Source: CAWEPK01 sp963835595
GTDB taxonomy: Bacteria > Desulfobacterota > Syntrophorhabdia > Syntrophorhabdales > WCHB1-27
DNA: 64,000 nt
NCBI GenBank assembly: GCA_963835595.1
Contig: CAWIGL010000003.1
Span: 558,001-622,000 of the forward strand
Reading direction: 5' to 3'
Under the pieces are notes generated by a model. It did no database searches, was not told the DNA's origin, and worked only from the letters and a program-made list of their open reading frames with translations. Position 1 is the first letter of the stretch. Every line of letters starts with the position of its first letter. The position numbers and the translations under genes were made by a program. Positions 8,232 through 17,426 of this stretch are shown here, in pieces.

Positions 8232-8683
8232 CTATCTCCTCTTAACCCTGTGGGGCAGGTGGAAGCTCATGTAGCCCGTCCATCGCGTGAGGTGCTTTAT
8301 GTAGCCCTCCGTTATCGAGAAAGCGCAGGGACCGCATGAATACATACGGCTCGTACACCCTGCCCACGTAGGCCACGGACGCCTTGAACGCCCTCTCGAA
8401 GGGCGAAGCGACGCCCAATGCCTCCCGCAGCGCCATGATGACCTCAGGCACGCGCACCTGCCAGGGGCAGGCGGCAGTGCAGCGGTAGCAGCCCGTGCAG
8501 TAGCGGACAAGGTCGTCCTGCGGGCCCTATCTCTCCGCCGAGAAACAGCCGCGCGAGAAGCTCCTGCGGGTTGACGCCGAGGCCGAGGTCGTTCACCGTG
8601 CAGACGGAAGCGCATATCTTGCAGCCGAGGCAGACCGAAAGGTCTTCCCTGCGCACGCCCGCGAGCTCTATGATCGTTGTCAA
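8232..8683 (-). CDS. hdrC: HdrC-like ferredoxin subunit (two frameshifts)
   Basis: Starts at a TTG (8683) overlapping the stop of the upstream gene (ATTGA). The first part gives ELAGVRREDLSVCLGCKICASVC with a [4Fe-4S] motif. One extra C near 8524 shifts the frame, after which CTGCYRCTAACPW supplies the second motif and VPEVIMALREALG follows. A second shift near 8315 leads to SITEGYIKHLTRWTGYMSFH and the stop next to the hdrB start. HdrC carries two [4Fe-4S] clusters and links HdrA to HdrB. The match to ordinary HdrC after correction of two single-base changes argues for sequencing errors rather than decay. Confidence 0.8.
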
Positions 8684-9707
8684 TCATCTGCATCGTGCAG
8701 CTCGTCCTCCTGGAACGTCAGATAGGGTATGGCCTCTTCGGCGTCGCGGCCCGACATATAGCCGAACATCCCTTGGAGCCTCTCCGATATGCCCTTGAAG
8801 TACGTCGCCAGAGGGATCGACTGCGGGCATGCCTCCTCGCACGCCCCGCACCCGACGCAGCTCTGTGAGACGTGGAACATCCTCACCAGATGGAAGACCT
8901 CCCGCCCTTGCGGCATGGCGCCCTGCCCCGTGCGCAGCACTTTGTTGAGCAGGGCGTCGCCCTTCGGCAGGTATTCGTCGCCGTTGAAGAGACAATCGAT
9001 GCAGTAGCAGACAGGGCAGACGTCGCGGCAGTTCTTGCACATGATGCACGAGGCGAAGTCCTTCGCAAAGGCGGCCATGTCCGTATGGAAAGCACCGCCC
9101 TTTGGTGACACGGCTTCGGCCAGGAGCATATCCGGCATCGCATCCGCTGCCTCGCCCTCGATCGAGCTCGAGGAAGGCATCGCCTTTTTCCGTATAGGAG
9201 CAAGGCCCAAAGGCTGCCGTCCGCCGCCGCGCGCACGCCCGCGTCCCCGACGACGCCCCTTCTCTCCCTGCACGTCCGGCAGGCGGGGCGCATCCTGTCG
9301 GGCGTCTTTGAAGTATTCGGCAAGGCCCGGCGCCTCGGCGGGCAGGTCGGCGATCTTCTCCTTCGACGAGACGGTGCCGGGGCAATCGACGGAGACGGCG
9401 ATGATGCCCGCGGGCTCGATCTGGGTCAGCTTGACCAGCTCGACGTACGCCCTTATCTCGCACGGCCGGAGCATGAGGACGATCCTTGCGCCCTTCGAGA
9501 AGAGGCGGCGCAGATAGAGCGCGCCGTTCACGTCGAAGTACGGGTTGAAAAGCGCGTGGCCGTCGATGCGTTCCCTTGAATATCCGGTGGCGGACGCCTT
9601 CTGCGCCCCTCTCGAACCCGAAGACGAGGCAGCCCTCGTCGCCGAGGAACCCGCTCGAGGGCCCTTTCGAGCGCGCCTTCCTTAATCTTTTTTGCCTGCG
9701 TCTGCAT
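8680..9707 (-). CDS. FrhB/FdhB-like iron-sulfur flavoprotein (several frameshifts)
   Basis: Reconstructed from ATG 9707 (MQTQAKKIKEGALERALE). After shifts near 9650 and 9590 the protein reads GFLGDEGCLVFGFE and HALFNPYFDVNGALYLRRLF, then LMLRPCEIRAYVELVKL, the RPCE signature of coenzyme F420-reducing hydrogenase/formate dehydrogenase beta subunits. Around 9180-9290 further shifts break a CRTC...GDAGVR...TEKGDAFL stretch. The C-terminus is intact with CIMCKNCRDVCPVCYC and CVGCGACEEACPQSIPL. Such subunits exchange electrons between Hdr complexes and F420, NAD(P) or formate. It overlaps mvhD by 26 bp and hdrC by 4 bp. Confidence 0.78.
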
Positions 9708-10104
9708 GGGCGGCTTCCTTTATCTCGTCGTACATGGCGGTCACCTTTTCGAACGAAGCGGCGCGCCTCCGCGGCGCTCACCCAGAAGAGGCGCAGCTTC
9801 TCCTTCATGGAGAAGGCGTCGAGCATCTCCTTCAGGGCCGCGATCTTCCGCCTCGTAAAATAGTTCCCCTTGATGAAATGGCAGTCGCCCGGATGGCAGC
9901 CCGCCACGAAGACCGCGTCCGCGCCGTCGAAGATCGACTTTATGACGAACGCAGGGTCCACCCTGCTTGAGCAGGGCACCTGGACGAGCCTCACCCCTTC
10001 GGGGTACTTCATCCTGAGGCTCCCCGCCATCTCGGACGCCTTGAACGTGCAGAAGGAGCAGGCAAAGCCGACTATCTGGGGGCTCTTTCCGCTTTTTCTT
10101 CCAT
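9682..10104 (-). CDS. mvhD: MvhD-like [2Fe-2S] subunit (two frameshifts)
   Basis: The ATG at 10104 follows GAGAGG. One A is missing from the A-run after MEEK; restoring it gives SGKSPQIVGFACSFCTFKAS. The centre has VQVPCSSRVDPAFVIKSIF and VAGCHPGDCHFIKGNYF, the four-cysteine [2Fe-2S] pattern of MvhD. An extra T near 9744 shifts the last 25 codons; the corrected end is FVEKVTAMYDEIKEAAHADA and a stop at 9682. MvhD normally conveys electrons from a hydrogenase or formate dehydrogenase to HdrA. No hydrogenase genes are nearby, so here it must couple HdrA to something else, plausibly the adjacent FrhB/FdhB-like protein. Confidence 0.85.
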
Positions 10105-10132
10105 GATATCCCTCTCGCCTCTCATAACTTGC

Positions 10133-11816
10133 TCATATGGCCTCCACGAGGGCCGCGATCTCGTCGTCTATCGCGTTGTCGATGTAGCCCCGCAGGCCTG
10201 ATCGGCCGAGGACGGGCAGGTGGCGTTGCACAGGCCGCAGCCCATGCAGGCCGCCTCCTCGACGCGGACGATCCTGCGCCGCCTCGTCGTACTTTATCGC
10301 CTTCGCCACGCACGCCCTCTCGCACATCCTGCATCCGCTGCACCGCTTTACATCGACCACGGCGACGAAGGGGTCCACGACGGCGAATCCCGCGCTCAAA
10401 AAGCCGTAGAGCTTCACCGCCGAGGCCCTGCCGTGGTTGATCGCCTCTTCCATGTCCTTCGGGCCGGAGCACGTCCCCGCTATGAAGATGCCCTTGACCG
10501 CCGTGTCGTAAGGGCCTGCAGCTTTATGTGGGCCTCCAGGAAGAACCTGTCCTTGTCGAGGGCGATCTTCATAAGCGACGCAGATCGGCGGCGCTGTCCG
10601 CCGGCGGAGACATGCCGATGGAGAGCACGGCCAGGTCGAACTCCCGCTCGAAGGGCTCGCCGAGGAGCGTATCTTCGCCCCTTACAAGAAGGCCAGTCGG
10701 GCCCGGGATGATCTCAGCCACGTTTCCCCTCGTGAAGAGGACGCCCTTCTCCTGCGTCTCCTCGAAGAACTCCTCCCCGCCGCGCGGGTGCGCCCGGACG
10801 TCCATGTAGAAGCACTCGACGTAGGAGTCCTCGTACCTCTGCCTTGACGGCCTCGGCCGCGCGCAGGGCGTTGATGCAGCAGACCCTGGAGCAGTACGGC
10901 CTGCCTATCTGCTCGTCCCTCGACCCGACGCAATGGAGGATGGCGACCCTCGGCTTCGCCGGCAGGGAAAGGCTGTCCGCCCTTTGCTCGAAATCGACGG
11001 TAGTCATGACCGCGCTCGTCTTTCCCGTAGGCAAGCTCCGGCTTCGCCGATGCGTCGAAGGGTGAGAACCCGATGGCGACGATGCAGCCCCCGGCCGTTA
11101 TCTCCCTCTCGCCGTCCGGCGTATGGAGCGTCGCCCTGTAGTTGCCGAAGGCGCCCTCGAAATCGACGACCGTCGTGGAGGTGAAGATCTCGACGTTCTC
11201 CCTGCCGCGAAGCTCCGCCTCCATCTGCGCCGATAACGGCCGCGCCGTCCTTCCTTATGGGCCAGATGTCCTTCAATGTCCTCACGTGGCCGCCAAGGAC
11301 CGGCCCCTTCTCGACGAGATAGACGCGCATGCCCATGTTCGACAGGAATAGCGCGGCCGACAGGCCGGAGACGCCCCCGCCGACGATCAGGGCGGACTTC
11401 GTCACCTCGACCGTCTTCTCTTCGAGGGGCACGTAGTGGGCGGCCGAATAGAGACCGGCCCGGATGAGCCTTATCGCCTTCTCCGTGTTGCGGGCGACGT
11501 CGTCGCCGACCCAGGAGCAGTGCTCCCTGATGCCCACCCGCCGCAGCAGGAAGGGGTTGAGGTCGGACTTCCGCAGCACGTCCTTGAAAAGCTCGTCGTG
11601 GAGCGACGGCGTGCAGGAGGCGATGACTACGCGGTCGAGGCCCTCTTTCTCGATGCCCTCCCGGATCATGTCCTGGCCCGGCTCGGAGCAGACAAAGGGG
11701 TAGTCGGACGCGACGACGACGTTGGGGAACGTGCTGAAGTAGTCGCGGACCTTCCGCACATCGACCGTCTGCTTGATGTTGTGCCCGCAATGGCAGATAA
11801 ATATGCCCGTTTTCAC
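10133..11816 (-). CDS. hdrA: HdrA, canonical N-terminal type (several frameshifts)
   Basis: GTG start at 11816 overlaps the stop of the upstream HdrA-GltD gene (GTGA). The beginning GIFICHCGHNIKQTVDV and IASCTPSLHDELFKDVL are classic HdrA. FAD binding is at ALIVGGGVSGLSAALFLS and the cysteine cluster at HCVGSRDEQIGRPYCSRVCC. The end holds two ferredoxin motifs, starting with CSGCRMCERACVAKAIKY. Frame changes occur near 10250, 10500, 10840, 11010 and 11235, but every conserved block is present in one of the three frames, so the protein is probably intact in the organism (~560-570 residues). It should provide the bifurcating flavin of the HdrABC-MvhD module. Confidence 0.85.
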
Positions 11817-14519
11817 CTGCTTATATACTCCAGGCAGCGCGACGCCGCCTCCCCCGCCGAGGCCACCGTGTCGGGCACGTCCTTCGGCCCGGAGGCCATG
11901 CCGCAGACGAATATGCCTTCTACGTTCGTCTTCGACGGGGCGATGGCGTCAACCTTTATGAAGCCGTAGACGTCCCGCTCGACGGAGGCCATCTCGCACA
12001 GATCGGCCGTCTCCGCGCGCGGCCTCACGCCCGTCGCAAGGACGACCACATCGACCTCGATTTCCGCAAGCTCGCCTGAGAGCATGTCCTCCACCCTTAC
12101 GAGAAGCCCGTTTGCGCCCTTCGTCACCTCTCCGGGGATGCCCCTTATGTAGCGGACGCCCGCCTCCTGCGTGGATCTTGTAGAATTCCTCGTAGCTCTT
12201 CCCGTAGGCGCGCACGTCGATATAGGAGACATAGACCTCGGCGTCCCTTATCCTGTCGATGACGATGCTCGCGTGCTTCGCCGTGTACATGCAGCAGACC
12301 CGCGAGCAGAACCGCGCGCCCGTCTGTCGGTCCCTGGAGCCGACGCACTGGATGAAGAAGAAGCGCTTCGGCTCTTTGCCGTTGATGATGATATCGCCGC
12401 CCGTCGGACCCGTGACCGAGCAGATCCGCTCGAACTCGATGCCCGTCATCACGCCTTCGAGGCTGCCGTAGCCGTATTCCCTTTTTTCCGTCGGGTCGTA
12501 AAGGTCGAACCCAGGCGCAAGGATGATGCCGTCGCAGGCAAGGTCTATCGTCTCGTCCTTCATCGTGTAGTCGATGGCCTTCACCTCGCACCGCCGCTCG
12601 CACTCCCCGCACTCGATGCAGCCCTCCACCTGGCCCGCGAGGCAGCGGGACGCCTCCCGGCTTGCGCCTTCCGGCCCGTAGGCCAGGCGGACCTCCCGGA
12701 AATCGGCAATCCTTGCCTCCGGCGGCTCTTCCGGCACAGGCTCGCGGCCGCATGACGCGATCTTTGCCTTGATATCCGGCCTTCTCCGCATCCGACAGGG
12801 CCTGGGGCCGGGGGCTATCTCTTCCGGCGCTGAAAGGTCCTCACCTTTCATGTACCTGTCCATCGAGACCGCCGCCCTCTTGCCTGCGGCTATGGCGTCG
12901 ATCACGTAGGCCGGGCCTGTCGCCACGTCGCCCCCGGCGAATATTCCGGCCCGGCTCGTCGCCCCTGTCGCAGGGTCCGTCTTTATCGTACCGGCCTCCG
13001 ATACGGCTATGGAAAGGGCATCCGCAAAAGAGACTTCCGGCGACTGGCCGAGGGCCGTGATGACCATATCGAAGGGCAGGCGGAACTCGGAATCCTCTAC
13101 GGGGCGCGGCCGCCTGCGGCCCGATGCGTCCGGCTCGCCAAGCTTCATGCGGACGCACTCTATCCCGGTAAGCTCCCCTTCGCTGCCGATGAACTTAACA
13201 GGCGCCGCCAGAAACTCCAGGGCGATCCCTTCTGCCGCGAGGGCCTCCACCTCTTCGGCCGCTGCGGGCATCTCTGCGGCTGTCCTGCGGTAGACGACGG
13301 TCACGTCGCTGCCGAGCCTTCTCGCCGTCCTCGCGCAATCGACCGCCGTGTTGCCGCCGCCTATAACGGCTGCGCGCCTGCCCACCGAAAGCGGTTCGCC
13401 GGACTCGACGCCGCGCAGGAACGTCAGGCCGTCGATGACCCCCGCAAGCCCTTCGCCCGGGACGCCGAGGGCGATGCCTTGCGGCGCGCCCGTGCCGATA
13501 AAGACCGCGTCGTAACCGGCCGCTATCTTATCGAGGGCCACCTCCCTGCCTACCGATACGCCGCATTCGATGCGGACGCCAAGCCTGCGGATGTAGTCGA
13601 TCTCTGCGGCAAGCTCCGATTTGGGCAGCCTGTATTCCGGTATCGCGTACCTCAACATGCCGCCGGGCTCGGGCAGCGCCTCGAAGACCGTCACGTCGTG
13701 GCCGAGCAGCGCGAGGTCGTGGGCGCAGGCAAGACCCGCGGGGCCTGCCCCGACGATAGCCGCCTTCTTCCCTGTCTCCTGGGCGCGGAGCGGCGGCGCA
13801 GGCGCAGGCGCGAGGTCCGCGACAGCGCGCTTTATGTCGCGGATCGCCAATGGCTGGTCGATCTCTCCCCTGTTGCAGACGCCTTCGCATGGCGCGTAGC
13901 AGACCCTCCCGCAGACGGAAGGAAAAGGATTCGTCTGCCTTATAAGGAGATAGGCGTCCTCGAACCTCCCCTCGCTCGCGTGCTTGAGATAGCCGGGGAC
14001 GTTCGTATGGACGGGGCAGGCTGCCATGCACGCCGCCTTGCACTGCCTAGGGGCGCGCTTGTCTATGCTCGCCTTGTTGGGGATCGCCTGGGGGAAGGGG
14101 ATGTAGATCGCCTTGCGCGGCCCCGTCCCCATGTTGAACTCGCTCTTCATCACGACGGGACAGAAGACCGAGCACGCTCCGCACGCGTTGCACTTCGATA
14201 TATCGACGAAGCGCGACTTTTTCAGAAGCGTGACTGCGAAGCCGTCGCCCGATTTCTTTATCGCGACGGGCCGCGTCCACGACAGAAGGTCGATGTTCTT
14301 TTTCAGCGCGACCTCGACCATCTTGGGCGAGAGGGTGCATGTCGAGCAGTCGAGGGTGGGGAATGTCTTGTCGAGCTGTATCATCCTCCCGCCTATCGAC
14401 GGCCCCGCCTCGACCATCGTCACGCGCACGCCGCACGAGGCAAGGTCGAGGGCGGCAGTGATACCGCCGATGCCGCCGCCAACCACGAGGACATGCTTAT
14501 CCCCCATTTCGCCGATCAA
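11813..14519 (-). CDS. HdrA-GltD fusion flavoprotein (one frameshift)
   Basis: About 900 residues from TTG 14519 (AAGGA 7 bp upstream). Order: HdrA FAD motif VLVVGGGIGG (10-19) with CSTCTLSPKM; [4Fe-4S] CNACGACSVFC (110-120); a GltD/dihydropyrimidine-dehydrogenase-type block with ACMAACPVHTNVPGY and CGRVCYAPCEGVCNRGEIDQ (160-222); FAD site AAIVGAGPAGLACAHDLALL (253-272); NAD(P) site AVIGGGNTAVDCARTARRLG (384-403); another [4Fe-4S] CIECGECERRC (634-644); HdrA cluster QCVGSRDRQTGARFCSRVCC (724-743). An extra C near 12172 shifts the last ~115 codons, which then end ASAGEAASRCLEYISR. So an NAD(P)H-dependent glutamate-synthase-small-subunit module is inserted inside an HdrA. An NAD(P)-linked role in the complex is inferred. 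Confidence 0.85.
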
Positions 14520-14538
14520 TGCATTTTCCTTTTTTTAA

Positions 14539-14616
14539 GGGGGACGACCCGCTAAAGCGGGTGCCCCGACGAGCTTTGCTCGTGGAGGGGGCGCTGAGCC
14601 TCAATGATTGCCTATC
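14539..14616 (+). repeat. Hairpin repeat, family 1, between etfA and the HdrA-GltD gene
   Basis: Two adjacent stem-loops, ACCCGC-TAAA-GCGGGT (14547-14562) and ACGAGC-TTT-GCTCGT (14569-14583), are followed by the family tail GGAGGGGGCGCTGAGCC and ATGATTGCC. Related copies lie at 24640-24740, 24783-24880, 32764-32822, 32907-32965 and 43519-43592. This copy fills the only sizeable gap within the Hdr operon and could attenuate or stabilise the transcript. Confidence 0.75.
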
Positions 14617-14621
14617 CCCAT

Positions 14622-15557
14622 TCATCCTTTTAAGACATCTTTCATCTTGTCCCGGAGCTTGTTCGCGTCCCCAACGAAGCCGAAATGGGCGTACTGGAAT
14701 ATAGGCGCTTCCGGGTCCTTGTTGATCGCTATGATGCACTCCGAGTCCTTCATCCCCGCTATGTGCTGGAACGCCCCGGAGATCCCCATCGCAAAGTAGA
14801 CCTTCGGCTTGACCGTCTTGCCGGAGGTTCCCACCTGGCGCGGCTTGGGGAGCCATGCCTTGTCGATGACGGGCCTCGACGCGCTGAGCACAGCCTTGAG
14901 GAGGTCCGCAAGCTCCTCGTATCCCGGTATCTCATCCTTGCTCCCGATGCCCCTGCCGACGGAGAGCAGGAAATCGGCCTTCGTGATGTCGATGGCCCCC
15001 TTCTCTTCCTCGACGTATTCGACGAAGCTCCTTCCGGGGTCCGTCTCCACGGCCTCAAGCACGGTCTCTGCCGCAGGCGCGCCTTTGGGGACGGCCTGCT
15101 CCTTGAAGCTCCCGCTCCGCACCGTCGCTACGAACCCGCCCATCTGCGGCCTGAACTCGCCGAATATCTTGTCCGAGTAATAGCTCTTCAGGAAAACATT
15201 CTTCTCAGGGTCGTACCCGCTCACGTCCGTTATGAGAGGCAGGCCGAGCGCGCCCGCGGCATACGACGCAAGCTCGATCCCCGACGATGAGCCGGTGAAA
15301 AGGAAGGCGTCGGGTTTACCGGCCGCGTCGATCGCCTTTTGGAGTATGCGGACCATATTGAGGGGATTTAAGAAGTCCGTCTCCTGCACCTGCGCCCTTA
15401 TGACCGCGTCGGCCAGATCGCCGCTGCCGAAGGCGACCCCGGCGGGCGCGAGGAGCCGTACCTCTTTGCCGAGGAGGCGCGCGAGGCCGATAGCGTCGAG
15501 GTTCCTCTCCTCGAAGAGACCGCGCCTTACCTCCGCGACGACCAGTGCGTAGCTCAT
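14622..15557 (-). CDS. etfA: Electron transfer flavoprotein alpha subunit
   Basis: 311 residues from ATG 15557, chosen because it overlaps the etfB stop (ATGA) and matches the family start (MSYALVVAEVRRG). The C-terminal FAD-binding region is complete: LLSVGRGIGSKDEIPGYEEL, QVGTSGKTVKPKVYFAMGIS and SECIIAINKDPEAPIFQYAHF. With EtfB it forms a heterodimer that accepts electrons from acyl-CoA dehydrogenases. It stands between etfB and the HdrA-GltD gene in the same operon, which points to delivery of electrons into the Hdr module. Confidence 0.95.
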   Translation of the reverse strand: MSYALVVAEVRRGLFEERNLDAIGLARLLGKEVRLLAPAGVAFGSGDLADAVIRAQVQETDFLNPLNMVRILQKAIDAAGKPDAFLFTGSSSGIELASYAAGALGLPLITDVSGYDPEKNVFLKSYYSDKIFGEFRPQMGGFVATVRSGSFKEQAVPKGAPAAETVLEAVETDPGRSFVEYVEEEKGAIDITKADFLLSVGRGIGSKDEIPGYEELADLLKAVLSASRPVIDKAWLPKPRQVGTSGKTVKPKVYFAMGISGAFQHIAGMKDSECIIAINKDPEAPIFQYAHFGFVGDANKLRDKMKDVLKG

Positions 15558-16333
15558 TGATACACCCCCTTCTCCTTCAGGATGCCGAGAAGCTCCTTGC
15601 ATACGCCGTCGGCCTCCCCTTGCAGCATGACCGCGCCGCCCTTTTTCGGGGGGTAGACCCACCGGACGAGGTCGATCATGCCGGGCGCGCCTTCACGGTA
15701 GGCCCCTGCATTGAAGACCTTGCGCTCGACCTTCGACGCCTTCCTGATCCCCATGATCGAGACGTACCTGGGCTCGTTGATGCCGCTCTGTATGGCGAGG
15801 ACGCACGGCAGCGAGAGCTTTACGCGCTCCTGGAGGCCCCCTTCGAGCTCGCGCCGGATGACCGCTAGGCCCGCCTCGAATGCCTCTATGCCGATCACCA
15901 TCGACGCATAGGGCAGCCCCAGCTTTGCTGCCAGGATGCCGCCTACGGAGGCGAACTGGTCGTCCTCCGACTGCACGCCCGTGAAAATCGCGTCGAATGG
16001 GACGGACTCTTTCTTGAGGAAGTTGTACAGGAGGCCGGCGCGCGCCATAGGGTCATTGATTACCTCGTCCGACTGTACGAGGAAGCCGTCCTTCGCGCCC
16101 ATCGCGATGGCCCTTCGCAGCACCTCGTCCGATTCGGCATCGCCCAGCGAGACGGCCGTGACCTCGCCGCCCGCCTTCTCGACTATCGAGACCGCCGCCT
16201 CGACCGCGTAGTTGTCCCAGTCGTTCACCTTGAAAGGCACCTTCGAGAGGTCAACGCGCTGACCGTCATCGACGATACGCAGCTCCTCTTCCTGCGTAGC
16301 GGGGACCCGCTTCGTAAAGACCAAAAGATTCAT
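15554..16333 (-). CDS. etfB: Electron transfer flavoprotein beta subunit
   Basis: 259 residues, the usual EtfB length. Seen are the N-terminal MNLLVFTKRVPATQEEELRI, VNDWDNYAVEAAV, the AMP/FAD-interacting VSLGDAESDEVLRRAIAMGA and GVQSEDDQFASVGGILAAKL, and PCVLAIQSGINEPRYVS. The ATG directly follows the stop of the HdrD-like gene (TAGATG). Whether the ETF is of the bifurcating type cannot be decided from motifs seen here. Confidence 0.95.
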   Translation of the reverse strand: MNLLVFTKRVPATQEEELRIVDDGQRVDLSKVPFKVNDWDNYAVEAAVSIVEKAGGEVTAVSLGDAESDEVLRRAIAMGAKDGFLVQSDEVINDPMARAGLLYNFLKKESVPFDAIFTGVQSEDDQFASVGGILAAKLGLPYASMVIGIEAFEAGLAVIRRELEGGLQERVKLSLPCVLAIQSGINEPRYVSIMGIRKASKVERKVFNAGAYREGAPGMIDLVRWVYPPKKGGAVMLQGEADGVCKELLGILKEKGVYQ

Positions 16334-17426
16334 CTATACGACCTCCATTAGTATCTCCGACAGCTCCTTGACTGTCTGCCCTTTCTCCTTGGCCGCGTCC
16401 TCGAGGGTCATGAGGCAAAAGGGACAGGCCGTGGCGATGATCTCCGCGCCCATCCGCGCAGCCTCGACAGCGCGGACCTCGGCGTTCCGCAAGCCCTTCG
16501 TCTCCTCCACCTCGAAGAACATCCTCCCTCCCCCGCCCTCGCAGCAGAGGGATGTCTCCCTCGACCTGGCAAACTCGAGAAGCTCCAGGCCTCCGATGGA
16601 GCGCAGGATGCTGCGCGGCTCGTCGAATACGCCGTTCTGCTTGCCGAGGAAGCAGGGGTCGTGGTAGGCCACCTTTTTGTCGTACCTCCCCTCGACCTTC
16701 AACGTCCCCCCCGGCGATCAAGCCGGGCGAGGACCTCCGTGTAATGGGAGACCTTTATCCCCAGTTCCCCGTATTCCTTCTTGAGGGCGTTCATGCAATG
16801 GGGCGAGAGGGCGATGATCTCCCGCACCCCGTATTCCTTGAGCACCTCTGTGTTCTCCTCCCGCAGCTCGTCGAAAAGCCCGGTCTCGCCTATCCGCCTG
16901 ATCTCGTTGCCGCAGCACGCCTCTTCTTCCCCGAGCACGCCGAACTCGAACCCGCTTTGGAGAAAAGGGCCGCCACGTTCGCCGGGATGACCATGCAGCG
17001 CGGGTCGTAGGCCTGGATGCAGCACGTGAAAAGGAGCCTCTTCGAGGCAGTCTCGCCTACGTGCGGGACCTCGACGCCCGCCTTCTCGGCCCATGCCCCC
17101 CTCTTGGCCCGCGAGCGGCCCCAGGGGTTCTTCTGGACGAACGTGTTCTCAAGGGCCTTCTGGAGCGCCACGGGTATCCGCCCCTCTTCGACGAAGGCGG
17201 ACCTGACCTCGATAACGACCTCCGAAGGCTTAACGTCCCTGGGGCAGCGGAGCGTGCACGCGCCACAGGAGGTGCAATACCAGGGGATCGCCGCCTCCAC
17301 GTCGCGCTGGAACTGCCTTTTCCGCACCATCATCCGTATGTTGAAGGCAGTCCTGCCCGCCTCCGGGCAGCTACCGGTGCACCGCCCGCACTGTATGCAT
17401 GTGAGAAGACGGCTGCTAAGCTCCAA
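16334..17426 (-). CDS. HdrD/GlpC-like soluble iron-sulfur oxidoreductase (two frameshifts)
   Basis: About 365 residues: two N-terminal [4Fe-4S] motifs, CIQCGRCTGSCPEAGRTAFN and CTSCGACTLRCPRDVKPSEV, then two CCG domains (TCCIQAYDPRC, EEEACCGNEI and SPHCMNALKKEY; AYHDPCFLGKQNG, SLCCEGGGGRMFFE and TACPFCLMTLEDA). A missing A near 16962 and a G-run near 16708 one base short break the frame. No transmembrane segments are visible, unlike the membrane-bound ETF:quinone-type relatives of syntrophs. Its position between the acyl-CoA dehydrogenase and etfB suggests it takes electrons from the ETF. Confidence 0.85.

Noticed and set aside
8684..10030. A single fused MvhD-FrhB protein
   Set aside because: The frame joins the two only through indels. 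After correction MvhD stops at 9682 and the FrhB-like gene has its own start at 9707.
8134..12172. In-frame TGA codons in the Hdr genes as selenocysteine sites
   Set aside because: Each interruption is explained by a shift to another frame that carries on the conserved sequence. I saw no case where reading through a TGA in the same frame restored homology.
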